From: Mugil cephalus
Lineage: Eukaryota > Chordata > Actinopteri > Mugiliformes > Mugilidae
Direction of reading: 5' to 3'
NCBI RefSeq assembly: GCF_022458985.1
Contig: NC_061771.1
Location: 15,291,001-15,355,000 of the forward strand
Length of the DNA: 64,000 nt
Shown here: positions 1 through 11,705 of the stretch, in pieces
Layout of the letters: each line of letters starts with the position of its first letter
Position numbering within the stretch: the stretch's first letter is position 1
Translations under genes and position numbers: made by a program
Notes under the pieces: generated by a model
What the model saw: only the letters and a program-made list of their open reading frames with translations
Databases searched by the model: none
What the model was told of the DNA's origin: nothing

Positions 1-1677
1 TTCAGCCTGTGAGGCATATTTATGAATGAAACAAAGTATCTTTTATAGACAGTTGTTGTTTGCACTTGTAATTTCAGTCTGTTAAGGATTTCTTTTTTCT
101 TTTTGGTAAAAATTCTTCCATTGTAGTCGAGATATTTTTACTCGTTCCAAAGACTAATCAGCAAGCGGGAAAAATCCTTTCTTCTCCAAACGGGTCCTCC
201 TCGCAGAGATTGGTTCACTCAGAAAGGAAGATGTTAAAGACTCAATTTTAGACAAGAAATGTTCCCTTTAGAGATAACTCGGCCAATCAGAATGATAACT
301 CTTGAAACATATACCTTTGCTAGAATTTAAATGAAGCTTGCTTCGTGGGTTTGTTCTGCAACTTATGTCTGCCCTGATTAGCCAACTGCTCGGTTTCAGG
401 GGCTAAAAGCTGGCGCAAAGAGTAAAAAGCTGGCCTAATTGACTCTCTGGATTTCTGTTTCAGTTGCAAAGTGGAAAGCGTTAAATGTTTGGGAGTCCTG
501 ACAAAAACAGTAAACGCTACTAACATTTTAATCAGGACTGAATTAACAGAAAATCTCCATGTAGCACTAGAGTACGAGGTATAAGCGTTGAGGGTGACAT
601 GACTAAACACAATTTCATTCTCAACACTAAATGGTCACTAAAAACAAATAATCAGAATAACTGATTTAGTGAATTCAAAGTTTACGGAGGAATTCATACA
701 CAAGCAGATTAGGTAATGTTTTATAATTAACCCCGTGTGCCTGTCTTTCTAATCACTTAATTAATAAGCAAATTATCTGGCCCTCGGGTTGTATCTGCTG
801 GAAACTCCTCCATACACGTCCATGTTAAATCAGTGAGCATGTTCAAAATCTCAGGGTAAACAGAACAATATCTGTAACTTAATCTTCACAGAGCGCCCCT
901 GGCCTGCATGACCAAAAGTTAGCTGGTAAATAAAACAATTAAAGCCTTTAAAAACAAGACTGCGTCCTAATTAAGCCTCGTCAGTTAAGTTGGACCTTTA
1001 TAAGATTTCCTGAAGTGACACAGACTTTTTGCCTCTGTTCCCTTCTTGATATGCATCATGCACCAGATTGATCCATAATTGCCCATAATGAAGCCCCCCC
1101 TCCCTCCGCTACCCCCCAATCCCCCCTCCCCTACTGTATATGCGCAGTGAATTCATACAGGATCAGTGGGAAGGGATTAGTCTGGGTGCTTTACTATCCT
1201 CCCCACACAAAACTTGGGGGATGTTTTCAGAAACACCATCAACAGCTCTGCCATCTCTTGGTGGTCGGAGGCTGAGTCTTTGTGGGATATTGATTCTCCC
1301 CATCCAGAGACGGTTTCCATAATTGGTTAAAATGACCGGGTGCAGAGAGAGATGGCTCTCTGCTGAAAACCATTTCCCAGCCCTGCTTGGAGCTGAGCCA
1401 AGCTCGGGGTTGTTCGGATGCTTTCCAGCCCCAGCCTGACTGGCAGCAATTAGGGGTGTCTGAGCCAAGCTCAGCTTGCGCTCCGCACAAACACCCCTAA
1501 TTACTGCCAATTAGGCTAGGCGGGTAGGCAGATTTGAGAAACCGGGGGGATGTTCAGGCATGGGTGGGCATGGAAACAATTTTCAAGGGCTTAGAACGTG
1601 ACTGGATGAAAAGGTTAATGCTTTGGAGTGCAAGGGGATAATAACAAAAGAAGGGGAAGCAGAGCCCCAATTCTCAC
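1..1677 (-). other. CXXC4: CXXC4 intron (partial), downstream of the main coding exon
   Basis: Non-coding sequence following the splice donor of the CXXC4 coding exon on the minus strand. I looked for the short final coding exon expected in this family (a C-terminus ending in a Phe-Arg-Trp-Phe type motif) and did not find it, so it probably lies left of the window. The stretch around 720-1010 is AT-rich with several TAAT/ATTA cores and looks like possible conserved regulatory sequence, but this is only an impression. Around 1095-1135 there is a C-rich tract. ORFs here (for example the antisense pair near 1160-1510) have no recognisable domain. Confidence 0.6.
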
Positions 1678-2502
1678 CTCCAACGATGAGCCTGGCTTCT
1701 TCTTCAGCTCCTCGCATTTCCTAAATTTGCAGATCTGGTGGCCCGTTTTGCGGTTCCGACAACTGCTGCAGACACCACAGTTGATTAGCCGCCTGCAGGG
1801 TGCACAGACCCCACACCTTTTCCTTTTCTTCTTCGCTGGGTTTCCACTGGATGCTGAGGAATTATTCTGTGGGCAGTCTGCCAGATTGGCAATTTGAAAC
1901 GCACTGTCTGTAACGGCTGCTGAGGCTGCGGGGGAGTGAAGGGCTGTCATGACGATGACCCCGGGAGGTAATGAGATGCCCCCTAAAGCCGGAATAGCGG
2001 AAAAAGTTCCAACGCGTTCTGGGAGATTCATTATCTCTGCTTCAGCAGCGCCGCATTTCAGCTTGTTCATGCATTCTCCTGCTAAAGGTCTGCAGTGTTC
2101 GGGGGATAAGGTAGAGAGGAAATTATTATTTGCCATTTGCAGCGTCTCTGGCGGCACGCCAGGCTTCCCCGGCCTCTGGGAGTCATTTCTATGCATGCTG
2201 GTCCTATTAGGGTTTATTGCCGCTGATTTCCTTCCCCAGAGCATGGCGTTATCACAGTTCCAAGGGGACATACCAATTCTTGCACTGGGAAAAATGGGCG
2301 TTGTGATACGAGCAATCTTAGCAGTCTGCGGAAATGCCCCATTGGTTTTATAAAAGTTTGCAAAAGACCTGTACCTTTCCATTTCTGCATTATAATCCAA
2401 AAGCTGGCTTAATCCACCATCCTGAAGGTTATCCTTTTGTAAGAGAGACACATCTGCGTTCTGTCCGTTTTCAATGCAAAGCGCATTGTTTATGTTAGAC
2501 AT
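1678..2502 (-). CDS. CXXC4: CXXC-type zinc finger protein 4 (IDAX), main coding exon, 3' partial
   Basis: CXXC4 binds unmethylated CpG DNA through a CXXC zinc finger, binds Dishevelled to restrain Wnt signalling, and is reported to reduce TET2 protein. The exon encodes 275 residues from ATG at 2502 to the splice donor after position 1678 (GAG then GTGAGA). The finger occupies about residues 223-268: the cysteine pattern CGVCAPC, CGVCSSC and a KTGHQ motif are intact, followed by CKFRKC. The conserved middle block ([20 protein letters not shown] onward) identifies CXXC4 rather than CXXC5. The start gives the long isoform: an N-terminal part with [16 protein letters not shown] precedes the internal Met that begins the classical short IDAX. 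The reading frame continues 20 codons into the intron and these are not protein. The final short exon is outside the window, so the protein is C-terminally incomplete here. Confidence 0.95.
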
Positions 2503-2616
2503 GGCTGAGGAATGGTTGTCAGTGTTTAGGAGAAGAGAGTGAGGTTACAGCGGCCTTTGTCAAACTGAAGCTGGTTATGAACAGCGTGTTACCATCCTGG
2601 TTTATCGTCTCCAGTG
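2503..2616 (-). other. CXXC4: CXXC4 5' UTR portion of the coding exon
   Basis: Upstream of the start codon the minus strand reads a pyrimidine-rich tract ending in TTTTAG just before position 2616, a good splice acceptor. The coding exon therefore probably begins at 2616 with about 114 bases of untranslated leader and is joined to a non-coding exon further right. Confidence 0.6.
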
Positions 2617-4170
2617 CTAAAAGCAAAAAAATACAAGAAAAAAAAAACAACAGTTACACATAAAAGAGGCAAATGTTTTCATTCTAATCAGTTTTCATTT
2701 CTCCACCTCAACTTTCCTCTGAAGATAAGAGCTGAACATTTGAAGATTCCTCTGGCACATTGTTTACGCTCTGACGGTTTATAATGGAACTATCAAAAAT
2801 AGTCACAACTGATGGTGACAATAATGTGATAGCTGTGACAGACCAACATGTCATTATTATAACGAGGGGGAAGAATTAGCATGCTTCAAAACACGCCACA
2901 CTTTCACCATTTTCCTTTCTTTTTTTTTTCTTTTTTTTCCCCAAGATCTCTTACACATTTTCAAGAAAATACAATCAGCTCCTTCAGAGAAGAAATAAAT
3001 CTATCGTGGATATACAAGGGAACATTTCATCAAAACATAAACATTTAATATTCAATCCAAAATATCAGTATTTGGAGTCGAGCCTCATCAGAATTCAGAT
3101 TACCACAGCTGTAGCTACAAACACATTTTTTTGTGTGTGTGTGTTTTTAAAATAGTCTGCTTTGGATGCGAGGAAGAACACAGTTTAATACGTTCAGATT
3201 TCTTGATTTTATCAGTAGTAAAAGTAGAAGTGGCGCGTGCATGTAAACAAGACTCTCAGGAGCACCTGGTATTCATTCATGGCCAGCTCTATTGCATTTA
3301 CACAGTGACAGCTCTCTGTGATAGCCACTGGTGAATTTACAACCAGATCATGGACCAGACCAACTACGGTGTCAGCTGCCTCGGGATGGTACATGCGTAT
3401 CTGTGTGTGCGTGTGTGTGTGTGAGGTGGTGGTGGTGTGCTCCATTTCCTCTCCCTCTCTCTCCACCAGTGTGTCTGGATTTGGTTTCCACAGATAAAAG
3501 CCCATTAGACACATCTCCCCCTACTTCCATTACCTTTTTCTGGGCTTTCTCTCTTAATTGCCAAAGCTGATCCATTGCTGGAAGACTAAGGCATTTCAAA
3601 TCACTTCCATGGTGCTACCCAGCAGCTGTCTTGAAAAGAATGAATTATAAATATGCACACTTGGAACTGGAGCGGTCGCAATGGGTGGCATTATTATTAA
3701 GGTCCTACTGTACTAAAGTGTGAATCCTTTCAAACACAGCCAAGCAGGTGAATATTTCTGGCCACCTTGTTGACCTAAAAAATACCCAGACGATACACCA
3801 TCAACATTCTCACAGTGGCTAAAGTCCTTCTTCCAAAAAAAAATAAAAAATAAAAAAATCTTTAAGTCCTAATACAATTTGCAAGGTGACACCTTCCAAA
3901 TGATTATGATTCATTTTTAAATCTGATGCCACATGTTCTACCCAGCATCTGTTCTCCATCTGGAGGTTCAATGTCGATGTGGCATCCAAAACAAGCAGCG
4001 GCCACCCGTAAACAAAACCTCCTTGGCTTAATGATCAGCCCTCCTCAGGGTCATTATTACTTAATCAATTCACCCCTGGAGCGAGATACGCAGCCCAAAG
4101 GCAATCAAGTCACGGACATTGATTTTCAGCCTGTAAACAAAGTTTAGAGAGACAGAAATGTTCAATACTT
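2617..4170 (-). other. CXXC4: CXXC4 first intron, part
   Basis: No coding exon seen. It contains T-rich runs near 2925-2940, a GT-rich simple repeat near 3390-3440, and two blocks of mixed composition (about 3630-3700 and 3925-4140) that look less repetitive than their surroundings and could be conserved regulatory elements. Short ORFs here are low-complexity translations. Confidence 0.5.
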
Positions 4171-4289
4171 GGAGAGAGAGAAGGGGAGAGGGGAGGGAGG
4201 GGAGAGAGAAAGAGAAAGGGGAGAGTGGGAGAAGGAGACTGGAGAAAGAAAAGTAAAAAAAAAAGAAAAGAAAAAGAAAAAAGAAAGAG
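4171..4289 (+). repeat. homopurine (GA/A-rich) tract
   Basis: About 119 bases almost entirely A and G on the plus strand, with only a few pyrimidine interruptions, changing from GAGAGG-type units to AAAAG-type units. It lies in the inferred first intron of CXXC4. Such tracts can form triplex structures; nothing more is shown by the sequence. Confidence 0.85.
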
Positions 4290-5050
4290 CCACGTCCGAT
4301 GACCGACCATCTAACGCTGCCGCACCGCGATGCCATTAATTGCTCCGTCTGGTCTGTGGTAGACATTCAGATCAAAAGGTCATGCATAGACAATCCGACG
4401 AGGGGAGTGCGGCGCAACAGCGCACAACAAAAAACCCATGAAAATGATCCTGACATTGGCTGGATCACTTGGCGGTAACAATTCGCGAAGGAAAAGGGGG
4501 GAAAAGGTAAAACGCATGCAACTGGACGGCAAAAAAATATGGACGGACGCACGCACGCACACACACCAAAGATAGGGAGAGAGAGCATCACCTACCAGGT
4601 TCCCGTTGAGAACAACCCCCAAGATGCTACCAGCCTGCGATCATGTAACGGCACATTACTGCGAAGCGATACGTGGTGGGGGGGAAATAATGCAAAGATG
4701 CGAGAAGACGCGCAGACACAGGCTGCCGGAGGAGAGCGGGGCGACTCTGTGCGTGTTTGTTCAGAGCGCTCAAAACAAAAGGACCATTTTTTTTTATCGA
4801 CTTTCTGGTCACGTTAGGAAAAAAAAGGTTGGAAAGTGCACAAATGTGCCAAAAAAAAGGTGTCGGAGAAAAACAAGAGGGGGGTTAAATCGCAGAGGTG
4901 GTTATGTGTTTCCTCTCCTCTTGATCCGGGGGCTGTATTGTGTCTCTGCCTGGTCTCTGCTCAGTCCGTGTCTCCTGTCGCTGTGTGTGGCTGATTGGTG
5001 CTGAGGTGAGGAAGCAGGGATGTGGACACCTACTGATCATTGGCTGGAAA
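4290..5050 (-). promoter_or_regulatory. CXXC4: probable CXXC4 promoter and non-coding first exon
   Basis: This interval is CpG-richer than its flanks (runs such as gcacgcacgc near 4550 and several gcg/cga words through 4740). Read on the minus strand, two CCAAT boxes occur at 4998-4994 and 5043-5039, which would place a start site around 4.9 kb, and a plausible donor (CTG then GTAGGTGATG) ends an exon at about 4596. No TATA box is evident near the inferred start. No ATG in frame with CXXC4 is needed here since the coding exon has its own start. Exact transcript start and exon limits are inferred. Confidence 0.45.
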
Positions 5051-5894
5051 TTACTATAGAAACACTCGGGAGGTGGGAGGGATGGATGGCTCAGGGCGCC
5101 CTACAGGGGGAGGAATATCTCCGGGAAATATCTGCGTCTTGAACCATTACGGTGGCCTCGTATCCCCCCTCTCTTTGACAAAAAATAAAAAAATAAAAAA
5201 ATATATTTTAAACATATTTCTGTCATGACGAGACGTTTAGAGCGGAGGAATGGTTTGCCATTAAGCAGACGTGTCTTTTAATAAGGATTGGAGAAACTTG
5301 TCAAATTAATTTGAACGGAGCTGAGCTGTGATTAAGATAAAATGCCTCCGCCGGGTTGCCCCCCCTCCCTTCTCTCTCGTTCTCTCTCTCCCCGTCCAGA
5401 GACAGCCATAATTACTAAGACCTCCGGGATTCATCACGTTATAAATCCCGCCTGCTGGCCACCCATGCCTACAGCTCCCACTGACAACAGGGGCCGGCGT
5501 TTATTCCACGAGTCCCCATGTGTGACACTGTACAAGTTGACGCTTATAAGCTGTGGGTTAAGATGAAATCCTGACTCCAGTCAGCCCCACTGGGCTTCAG
5601 AATCCAGCTACATGTATTACTATCACCTCTATGACTAAATCTGTCCGCAATAAGCCATGCATGAAAATAAATTTTAGATATAGTGTCTTATTTTAGGCTT
5701 AAATTTTATGTTATGCTTTTAAAGCATACACCCTGCTATAAAACAGCAGGATAATTAAACTCATTAGACACCCAGACAGGACTGATTTAGGATGGCCTTC
5801 TTGGTAATAGGCCTATCTGTATAATAAGCGACCTTATAAGGACTTCTACAAGTCCAGTTACCCTTGTTTTCAGCTTTTTTTATGCTATTCTAAA
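5051..5894. other. intergenic, no gene seen
   Basis: AT-rich with an A/T run near 5180-5215 and C/T-rich words near 5360-5395. I see no exon with splice sites and no recognisable repeat. Confidence 0.5.
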
Positions 5895-6049
5895 ACATTA
5901 AAACCGGTGACAGGAGAAGTAAACAACATTAGGGTGGCAATGTTGTGACAAAACAATGTTCTGCTGGGAAACTTCTGGGCCTGGCATTAATGTGGATGTT
6001 ACCTAGACATGTGCCGAACCCAACCAGACCAACAGACACCTCCACCCTT

Positions 6050-6885
6050 ATCCACCTTTTTCCTGAATTCTGAATGTCTCCTATGATTCATAGCGGAAGC
6101 CGGTTTTGCTCTTCCGGTAGCGCTACGTTTCTATGGTTTCTGGAGTTGTCAACATTGTGGTAAATGCCGGCTTTTAGCTACAGGTAGCAAAGAAATGGGC
6201 AAAATCGTGGGTGGATGTATAATTCGGATGTTTGAAAAAGTTGTGGGCATAGTTCTCATCCGTCACTTCTCACGGACTGGTTAGATGAGTCGAAGCTACC
6301 GTTCGGACATCAGCTACATTGACATTGTAAGTACAATTTTTTTTCTCTGAGATGTAGTGGACCAGAAGCAGAAAGTATAAAAAAAAATGCAAATAGTAAA
6401 TACAAATAGTAAATAGTATAACTGTAATTTATGATATCATTTATGAAATTAATGTGTATCCGTTTGGGTCAATTTTACATTTAAGTTGATCTGAAAATAA
6501 GACATGTAACATCAGTACACTCAGTCATTTTAAGGTTCAGTGGGATGTTTATCAACGAAGTGGTAGGAGCAAACATACACTCTCTTCGGAGGATATTTTA
6601 GTTTTAAAGCCACAAGCCACGCTAGCTTTCGTTCGTCACTGCTCGGTATGGAGTGCAGGGCATAGGGCACAAGCTTTCTCGTCGTAGTTATTGGTGCGAC
6701 AAACTTTTCGGTTTCTTTGGATTGTTGTGGCAACCAACAACAGCACAAGTTGAGCTCATTAAAAAATAAAATAACACTGCGTTCAACTAGGTTTTTTCTT
6801 CCTGGCTTGTTTTAATTACCTGTGTGAGCAGTAGCAGTACACTGTAAACGTGAAACTGCAGTAAACCAAAGTAGAATTCTGTCAT
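6050..6885. mobile_element. insertion inside the Tc1-derived copy, origin unresolved
   Basis: This segment interrupts the family consensus. Its left part (6090-6345) has ETS-like words (gcggaagccgg, cttccggtagcg) and ends in a donor-like attgtaagtac, resembling a promoter plus first exon on the plus strand. Its right part holds a THAP-like ORF on the minus strand. It may be a transposon or captured gene fragment; I could not define terminal repeats or a target duplication with confidence. Confidence 0.4.
6530..6748 (-). pseudogene. THAP-domain-like fragment
   Basis: An open stretch of about 72 codons without an ATG start (first codon TTG) that resembles the C-terminal half of a THAP zinc finger: HSIPSSDERKLAWLVAL followed by VCSYHFVDKHPTEP, matching the family pattern of a helix with W-x2-AL and then C-x2-H. 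A cysteine cluster lies at the N-terminal end (LCCCW), but its spacing is not the normal C-x2-4-C. The frame stops right after the C-x2-H region, so the AVPTYF-type motif is missing. THAP domains bind DNA and are common in P-element-like transposons and host genes. It sits inside the insertion described above, so a transposon or retrocopy fossil is most likely. Confidence 0.5.
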
Positions 6886-7292
6886 GGCAACTCCCAATGA
6901 CACTCCTTGATGGCAGCGGCCATCCCCAGCAGGATGCAACATGACACAGACACACACACAAAAACAGTTTAGGAACATCAGATGAACACATGAAATGAAA
7001 GACAATTCAGGGCATTCTTTCAGTTCTCATAAGGATGAAACACACAAGGTGCTGACTTGGCCTCCAAATTCACTACATACTGTCCTAAACTGATGCACTG
7101 GAACACACCTGACCCACAGAGAGGCTCCTCCCCTCAACCATAAGACCCAGAGGCCCCCACTCACAACGTTGTGCTACCACAGGACACTCTCAGAAGGTCC
7201 ATGTCCATTCTCTGATGAGTCACAACTGTTTTGGAGGCACAAGAGAGACCTACAAAGTATTACGAAGGTGGTCATAATGTTAAGCCTGATCA

Positions 7293-8442
7293 GTCTTTTA
7301 TATTCAGGGTAGTTTTTAACCAAAATCATCATCTCATCCTGAATCAAACCATGTTTTTGTTGTCATTGTTGTTGCCTAAATGTAACCAAAGACTGAAGAT
7401 GTGAACAACACAAAAAGAAAGAAAACAGAAAGTGGAGATGAAACATACACTTAGAGGTGTGATGGGTGAAAGTCTTGTAAGTTATGATTTAATCTTGTGT
7501 GTTTCTAGGACTGTGCTGAATATTTTCTAAATTAACCACCAGAGTCAGAAAATAAGAAGAAATGTCTGTTACAAACTCCAAGAGTCCAAGATGAAGCCTT
7601 CAGTTAATTTGTTTTGTCTGACCGACAATCGACTACACCCCAAGATGTTAATATTACTGTCATATAAGAGAAAATTGCAAATGTTTATAATGTCTTCAAA
7701 ATGTCAACTAAAACCAGACAAGAATTTGTGCTTTTGTTTTAAAAAAAACTATTGCCAATTAACTGATCAATTAAGTCAGTTGATTAATCCGTGATCCGGC
7801 GAATCTTTTCAGCTTCGTTTGACGTGTCTCTTTAAAACGGCAACGTGTCACTGAGGAATAAACAATCCCGCATCCGCTTCTGCTTTGAGACGGGCTTATG
7901 TGTGAGTAAACAAACTGACAGCTACACTGACACATTTCTAAGTCATACAGCCCTTCCAGGTGAGCTGTGTGACACAGGCCCATGGGCTGCTAAAGGCGAC
8001 ACTTTGATGAAGTTATTTAGAACTGGCAACAGATGGGACAGGGAAGACGCAGAGACTCCTGCACTAAATGTTTTACAATTAAATGTAAATATCTGTTTTA
8101 GACTTCGTTTAGAAGTGATATTTGGGTTATGAAGAAATAATTTCTTCAGATTCAAGTGTTAACATTCTGTTTCTTAAAGTACAAAACAACCAGGGGTGAG
8201 ATAAAGGTATGACTGCAGATTAATGGCAAAATACACGGAATATGACTATAGGCAAATGCACCTCTCATGGGTTTATTCTTTTTGGAAGGATGAAGGAACT
8301 CAAATCATAAGGAATGATCCGGGTGCTAGCCCGTCATTAGTGCTAATCGACATACCTTAAACCTAAAACCTGTCCTCCAGAGAGTAATCAGTCATTATGG
8401 CCATGATGTTACTAACTATGAGCCCTGTGGATGGCTACAATA
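7293..8442. other. intergenic, no gene seen
   Basis: No exon, repeat family or RNA gene recognised. ORFs of 67-95 codons on both strands overlap each other and show no domain. Confidence 0.5.
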
Positions 8443-8760
8443 GCCATAACATTAAAACCACTGACAGTAAATATCATTGACCAGCTTGAGACAATTCATT
8501 GTTGTATGTTTGAACCTGTATTCAAGAGGATATTACTTTGACATGTATCACCCACCTAGAGCAGACCAGGCACCCCCACCCAATAGCAATGGCACTCACA
8601 CAAAAACAGTTTAGGAACAACTCAAAAAAGAACAGTGTTGACCTAACCTCCAAATTCACTAGATCCCAAACTGATCAAGTATCTGTGGGACGATCCACAG
8701 AGACCCCTCCCCTCAACCCGCACGACCCAAAAACACTTGTAGAGGTGGAACATGCGGAGT
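8443..8760 (+). mobile_element. Tc1-like derived non-autonomous element, 3' truncated
   Basis: It starts with agccataacattaaaaccac and continues through the family words (acatgtatcacccacctaga, cctccaaattcactagatcc, atctgtgggacgatcc, cacagagacccctcccctca). It stops near 8760 without the terminal ggtggtcataatgtt found in complete copies, so the right end is lost. Confidence 0.7.
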
Positions 8761-11559
8761 AGTGCCGTATCTGGAGAAGGACTATTTTTCATTAGTCAAC
8801 ATGAGTGGAGGATGTGATGAACGCAGGTGCTGATGTAAACTGAAGGAGAGGAGGAAAGGTTGCATCAGCTCACATTACAGTTGGCAAAATCAGAGAGAGC
8901 AACGTTCTGCAGTTTGACCACAGTCTGGCACTCTACCAGAAGTTGCGACACAGTCTCATCGGCCTAACTGAAGACTGGAAATGTTGAAAAACTGTTACAG
9001 CTGTTTTGCATGTAGAGGAGAGTAACCGGTTGATTTGGAGTTGTAAAGTTCAGCAGATATGCGCCTTCAGCGTTAGCATGTCTCAGGTAGTGTTATGTAA
9101 CGGTCCACATTTAAAGGGGTGGTTGGGTTTCATCAAGTAGATGGGGGTCTGGGTACTGACATAGAAGCCAAGCAACGAAGGGGTGTGGATCAAAAAACTC
9201 AATTTAAAATAAAAATCCACATCAGTTTAGGTGGATGCTATATTTAGAATATTATCACTTCTTTACCTTGCTGTCACTTTTTGGGTAACTGAGGCTGCTG
9301 TATGTCGCTCTTTTCAAAGCCACCAGACTCTGGTGACAAAAACAAAATCATTTTACCTTACAGAACAAACGAGCTGCTGTTCTGTTTCTGCCTCTCAATA
9401 TATAGTTTATATGTATTGTTTCGTGACTCTGGTATGCTAACACGCTAGTTTGGATTATAATCAACATTAAGTCACACAGAGCTGCAACTTAAGGAAGGGG
9501 GGTATCATATTATTGGGACATTTACTTTCTCCACTTCTCCTATAGACTCATTGATGGTCTGTCTCTTTTTTCGTCTAGGATTCTTAATCTGAACTGTAAT
9601 TCATCCCATTCATCCAGTGTTTATACAAGTCCTTTCCTTCTGTCTTGTTTTGATCATCTCCTGCAGCGTACCCATAACTAATTTAAAGCTCATGTTATTT
9701 TGACACCGCAAAAAGCTCATTCAACATTTTATTTTTTTTTGTAAAGAATTGTTTGTGAACGCATTTGGGTTAAGTTTGGCTCAAAACAGAATTTTTGTTC
9801 TTGGCCACGATACATGACTGACAGCTACAGTAAAAAAAAAAGGAGAAAAAGAAGGGATGTTGAAGCGCTATTTTCGACAGTGTTCTCCGTATCAGGCCCT
9901 GTGCATCTGTGTGTGGAAGCTCCTTGGTCTGAAAATCATTTTATCTTCCGGGCGATAATAGCCCCCAGGGGAAATCTGCCTAGGTGGTCCTAACCTCTGT
10001 CTGCAGAGCCACGACAGTATGTGGGTCTCTAGCAGTGGGAGGCATGAACCTACGCGGCAGAGCTTTGTTCCTATCTGCGTGCCCTGGCGTCTCTCCCTGT
10101 GAATCTGCTCCTCCCCGTTTCCCCGTGCTTTCAACTAAACTCTGAGGAGTAATTAATAAGCATGACCCCGTGATTTAATGCGGCCCCCACTTTGTCGATG
10201 GGAGAGGAATCACAGAGGAGTGAAGTCATCAGACATGGGTGTTTGAGGACTGATGGTGTGAATCCATTGATTCGTCTGTCTCAATTTGATGTGAGCGCCA
10301 TGCTCACGCCTGTGAGGAGAAAGACGCAGGGAACGTGGATGCACCCAGCCTCTTTTTTTTTTTTTTTGTCTTCATGTGAAAATTATAAAAATCCTGCAAA
10401 CCAAGCTGAAAGAAATTTGATGAAACACAAAAAAAGAAAAGTGTTGAGCTTTGATGCTCATGATTGAAATAACGATAGGAAACGGGGCGTGAGGATCCGT
10501 GTCATATCTCAGCTCGTTAATTGAAACGTACTGTAAATCTTCTTATTTTGGATGGCCCAGAACGCTTGAACGACTTTTAGATTTTTGGATTCAAGCAAAG
10601 AAACCAGAACACAGTCACAGTCGCTCCTCAGGGGATTTACCAAAAAAAAAAAAAAAATAGAAGATAAATAAAAAATCTGACCAGAAAAACGAAGGAAGCT
10701 CGACTGTGCCGCGTGGAGGTGTTCCTGATAGGCTAATGCGGACCGTTGTGGTAAACAGCATTCCTCCGAGGCCTTTAAAGCAAGAGGAGAAAGACACAGA
10801 CGGAAAGACGGAAATGAAACTAAGAGAGCGACTTGAGGATGAAAACAATGTGAGATTATGTGTTTGGCAGCGATGCGACACGGTGCGGCTGCATTCATTT
10901 AGAAACCAGCCTCAGCCTTCCCTCCCGCAGGCTGTAAAGTAGTGTATGTTGCCCTCACCTTGCGCACATTAGCCATTAGTTGTTGTGGATCTGATGTGCA
11001 TCATCCAGTTCTACACGGCCATCCTCGGATACATTTGAGTGATCCCTCCTCCCTTTGCAGTTGCCTGCTAATTGGAGTGTATAGAGCACCCTTAATTATC
11101 CTGTTAGCAGCATTGCTAAGAGAAAGCCAACTCCTGGCACACAGTCTGCTGCAGATGTCAGCTTCCACATACAATCGCATCCACAGAAATCCTCAAGTCA
11201 CACGGGGACGGAAAAATCTTCGCGCAGGCTACGAGAACGAAAATGTTCAGTCAAGACTGTAGATGCTTTAAAACTCTTTTCAGACAGAAGGAAGCGCACT
11301 AGAGATTTCTGCTATTGTTAGTTCTGATTTGTTATTCTTATTTTTTAAATTTAGCACAGTGTGCACTAGCAGATTGACATTGCGCCTCCTGATTAGTCTT
11401 TCTCTCTGGGAGTGTTACCTCAAGAGTCAGTTCAGGTGTGTTTTTTTCAAGAGCCAAGTCACTCACTCATTCACTGCAGTGTATGTATGCAAACATAAAC
11501 AAAGCAAATAGTCTGAATTGCATTATCATTTTTTTTTTCTAATGGCCGGCCTTAGGAGC
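8761..11559. other. intergenic, no gene seen
   Basis: No supported exon. Homopolymer runs lie at 9829-9842, 10352-10368 (T) and 10640-10657 (A). The interval 10690-11260 is less repetitive and could contain conserved non-coding sequence, but nothing specific can be named. Confidence 0.5.
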
Positions 11560-11705
11560 TGGATTCTGTTCAAGGTTTGTTCCTGTTAAAAGGCAGTTTT
11601 TCGTTCTTGCTACTTGGAGGTTTCAGGCTGTTTTCTGTGAAGCATCTTGAGACAATTTGTATTGCTATTGACATTATATATAAATAAAACTGAATTGAAT
11701 TGAAC
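11560..11705 (+). repeat. fish interspersed repeat, 3' tail type
   Basis: The sequence goes from ggttcctgttaaaaggcag-like words (ctcaaggtttgttcctgtta) through gaagcatcttgagacaattt to a tail tatataaataaaactgaattgaattgaa. This order is a familiar end of an abundant teleost interspersed repeat whose class I cannot state with certainty. It is diverged from the usual form. Confidence 0.6.

Larger units (their letters stand above)
5895..7292 (+). mobile_element. Tc1-like derived element, split by a ~0.8 kb insertion
   Basis: The left part (5895 to about 6050) carries the family's start (acattaaaaccggtgacagg, then words like gttctgctgggaaac and atgtggatgtta). The right part resumes at about 6885 (tgacactccttgatggcagc) and runs to the terminal repeat aaggtggtcataatgtta near 7265-7292. 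The order matches other copies at 12793-13141 and 55013-55439, so the 6050-6885 segment is an insertion into this copy. The transposase-derived words are non-coding remnants (cttggcctccaaattc corresponds to the LTWPPNS region of Tc1-like transposases). The family is non-autonomous and this copy cannot encode a transposase. Confidence 0.7.

Noticed and set aside
2483..2502. A shorter CXXC4 start at the internal methionine of classical IDAX
   Set aside because: The upstream frame is conserved in character with the long vertebrate isoform ([16 protein letters not shown]), so the longer start at 2502 was kept; the short form may still exist.
1678..2502. CXXC5 as an alternative identity
   Set aside because: The middle block and the exact CXXC sequence with KTGHQ and PGSSLE fit CXXC4 better, and the TET2 neighbour settles it.
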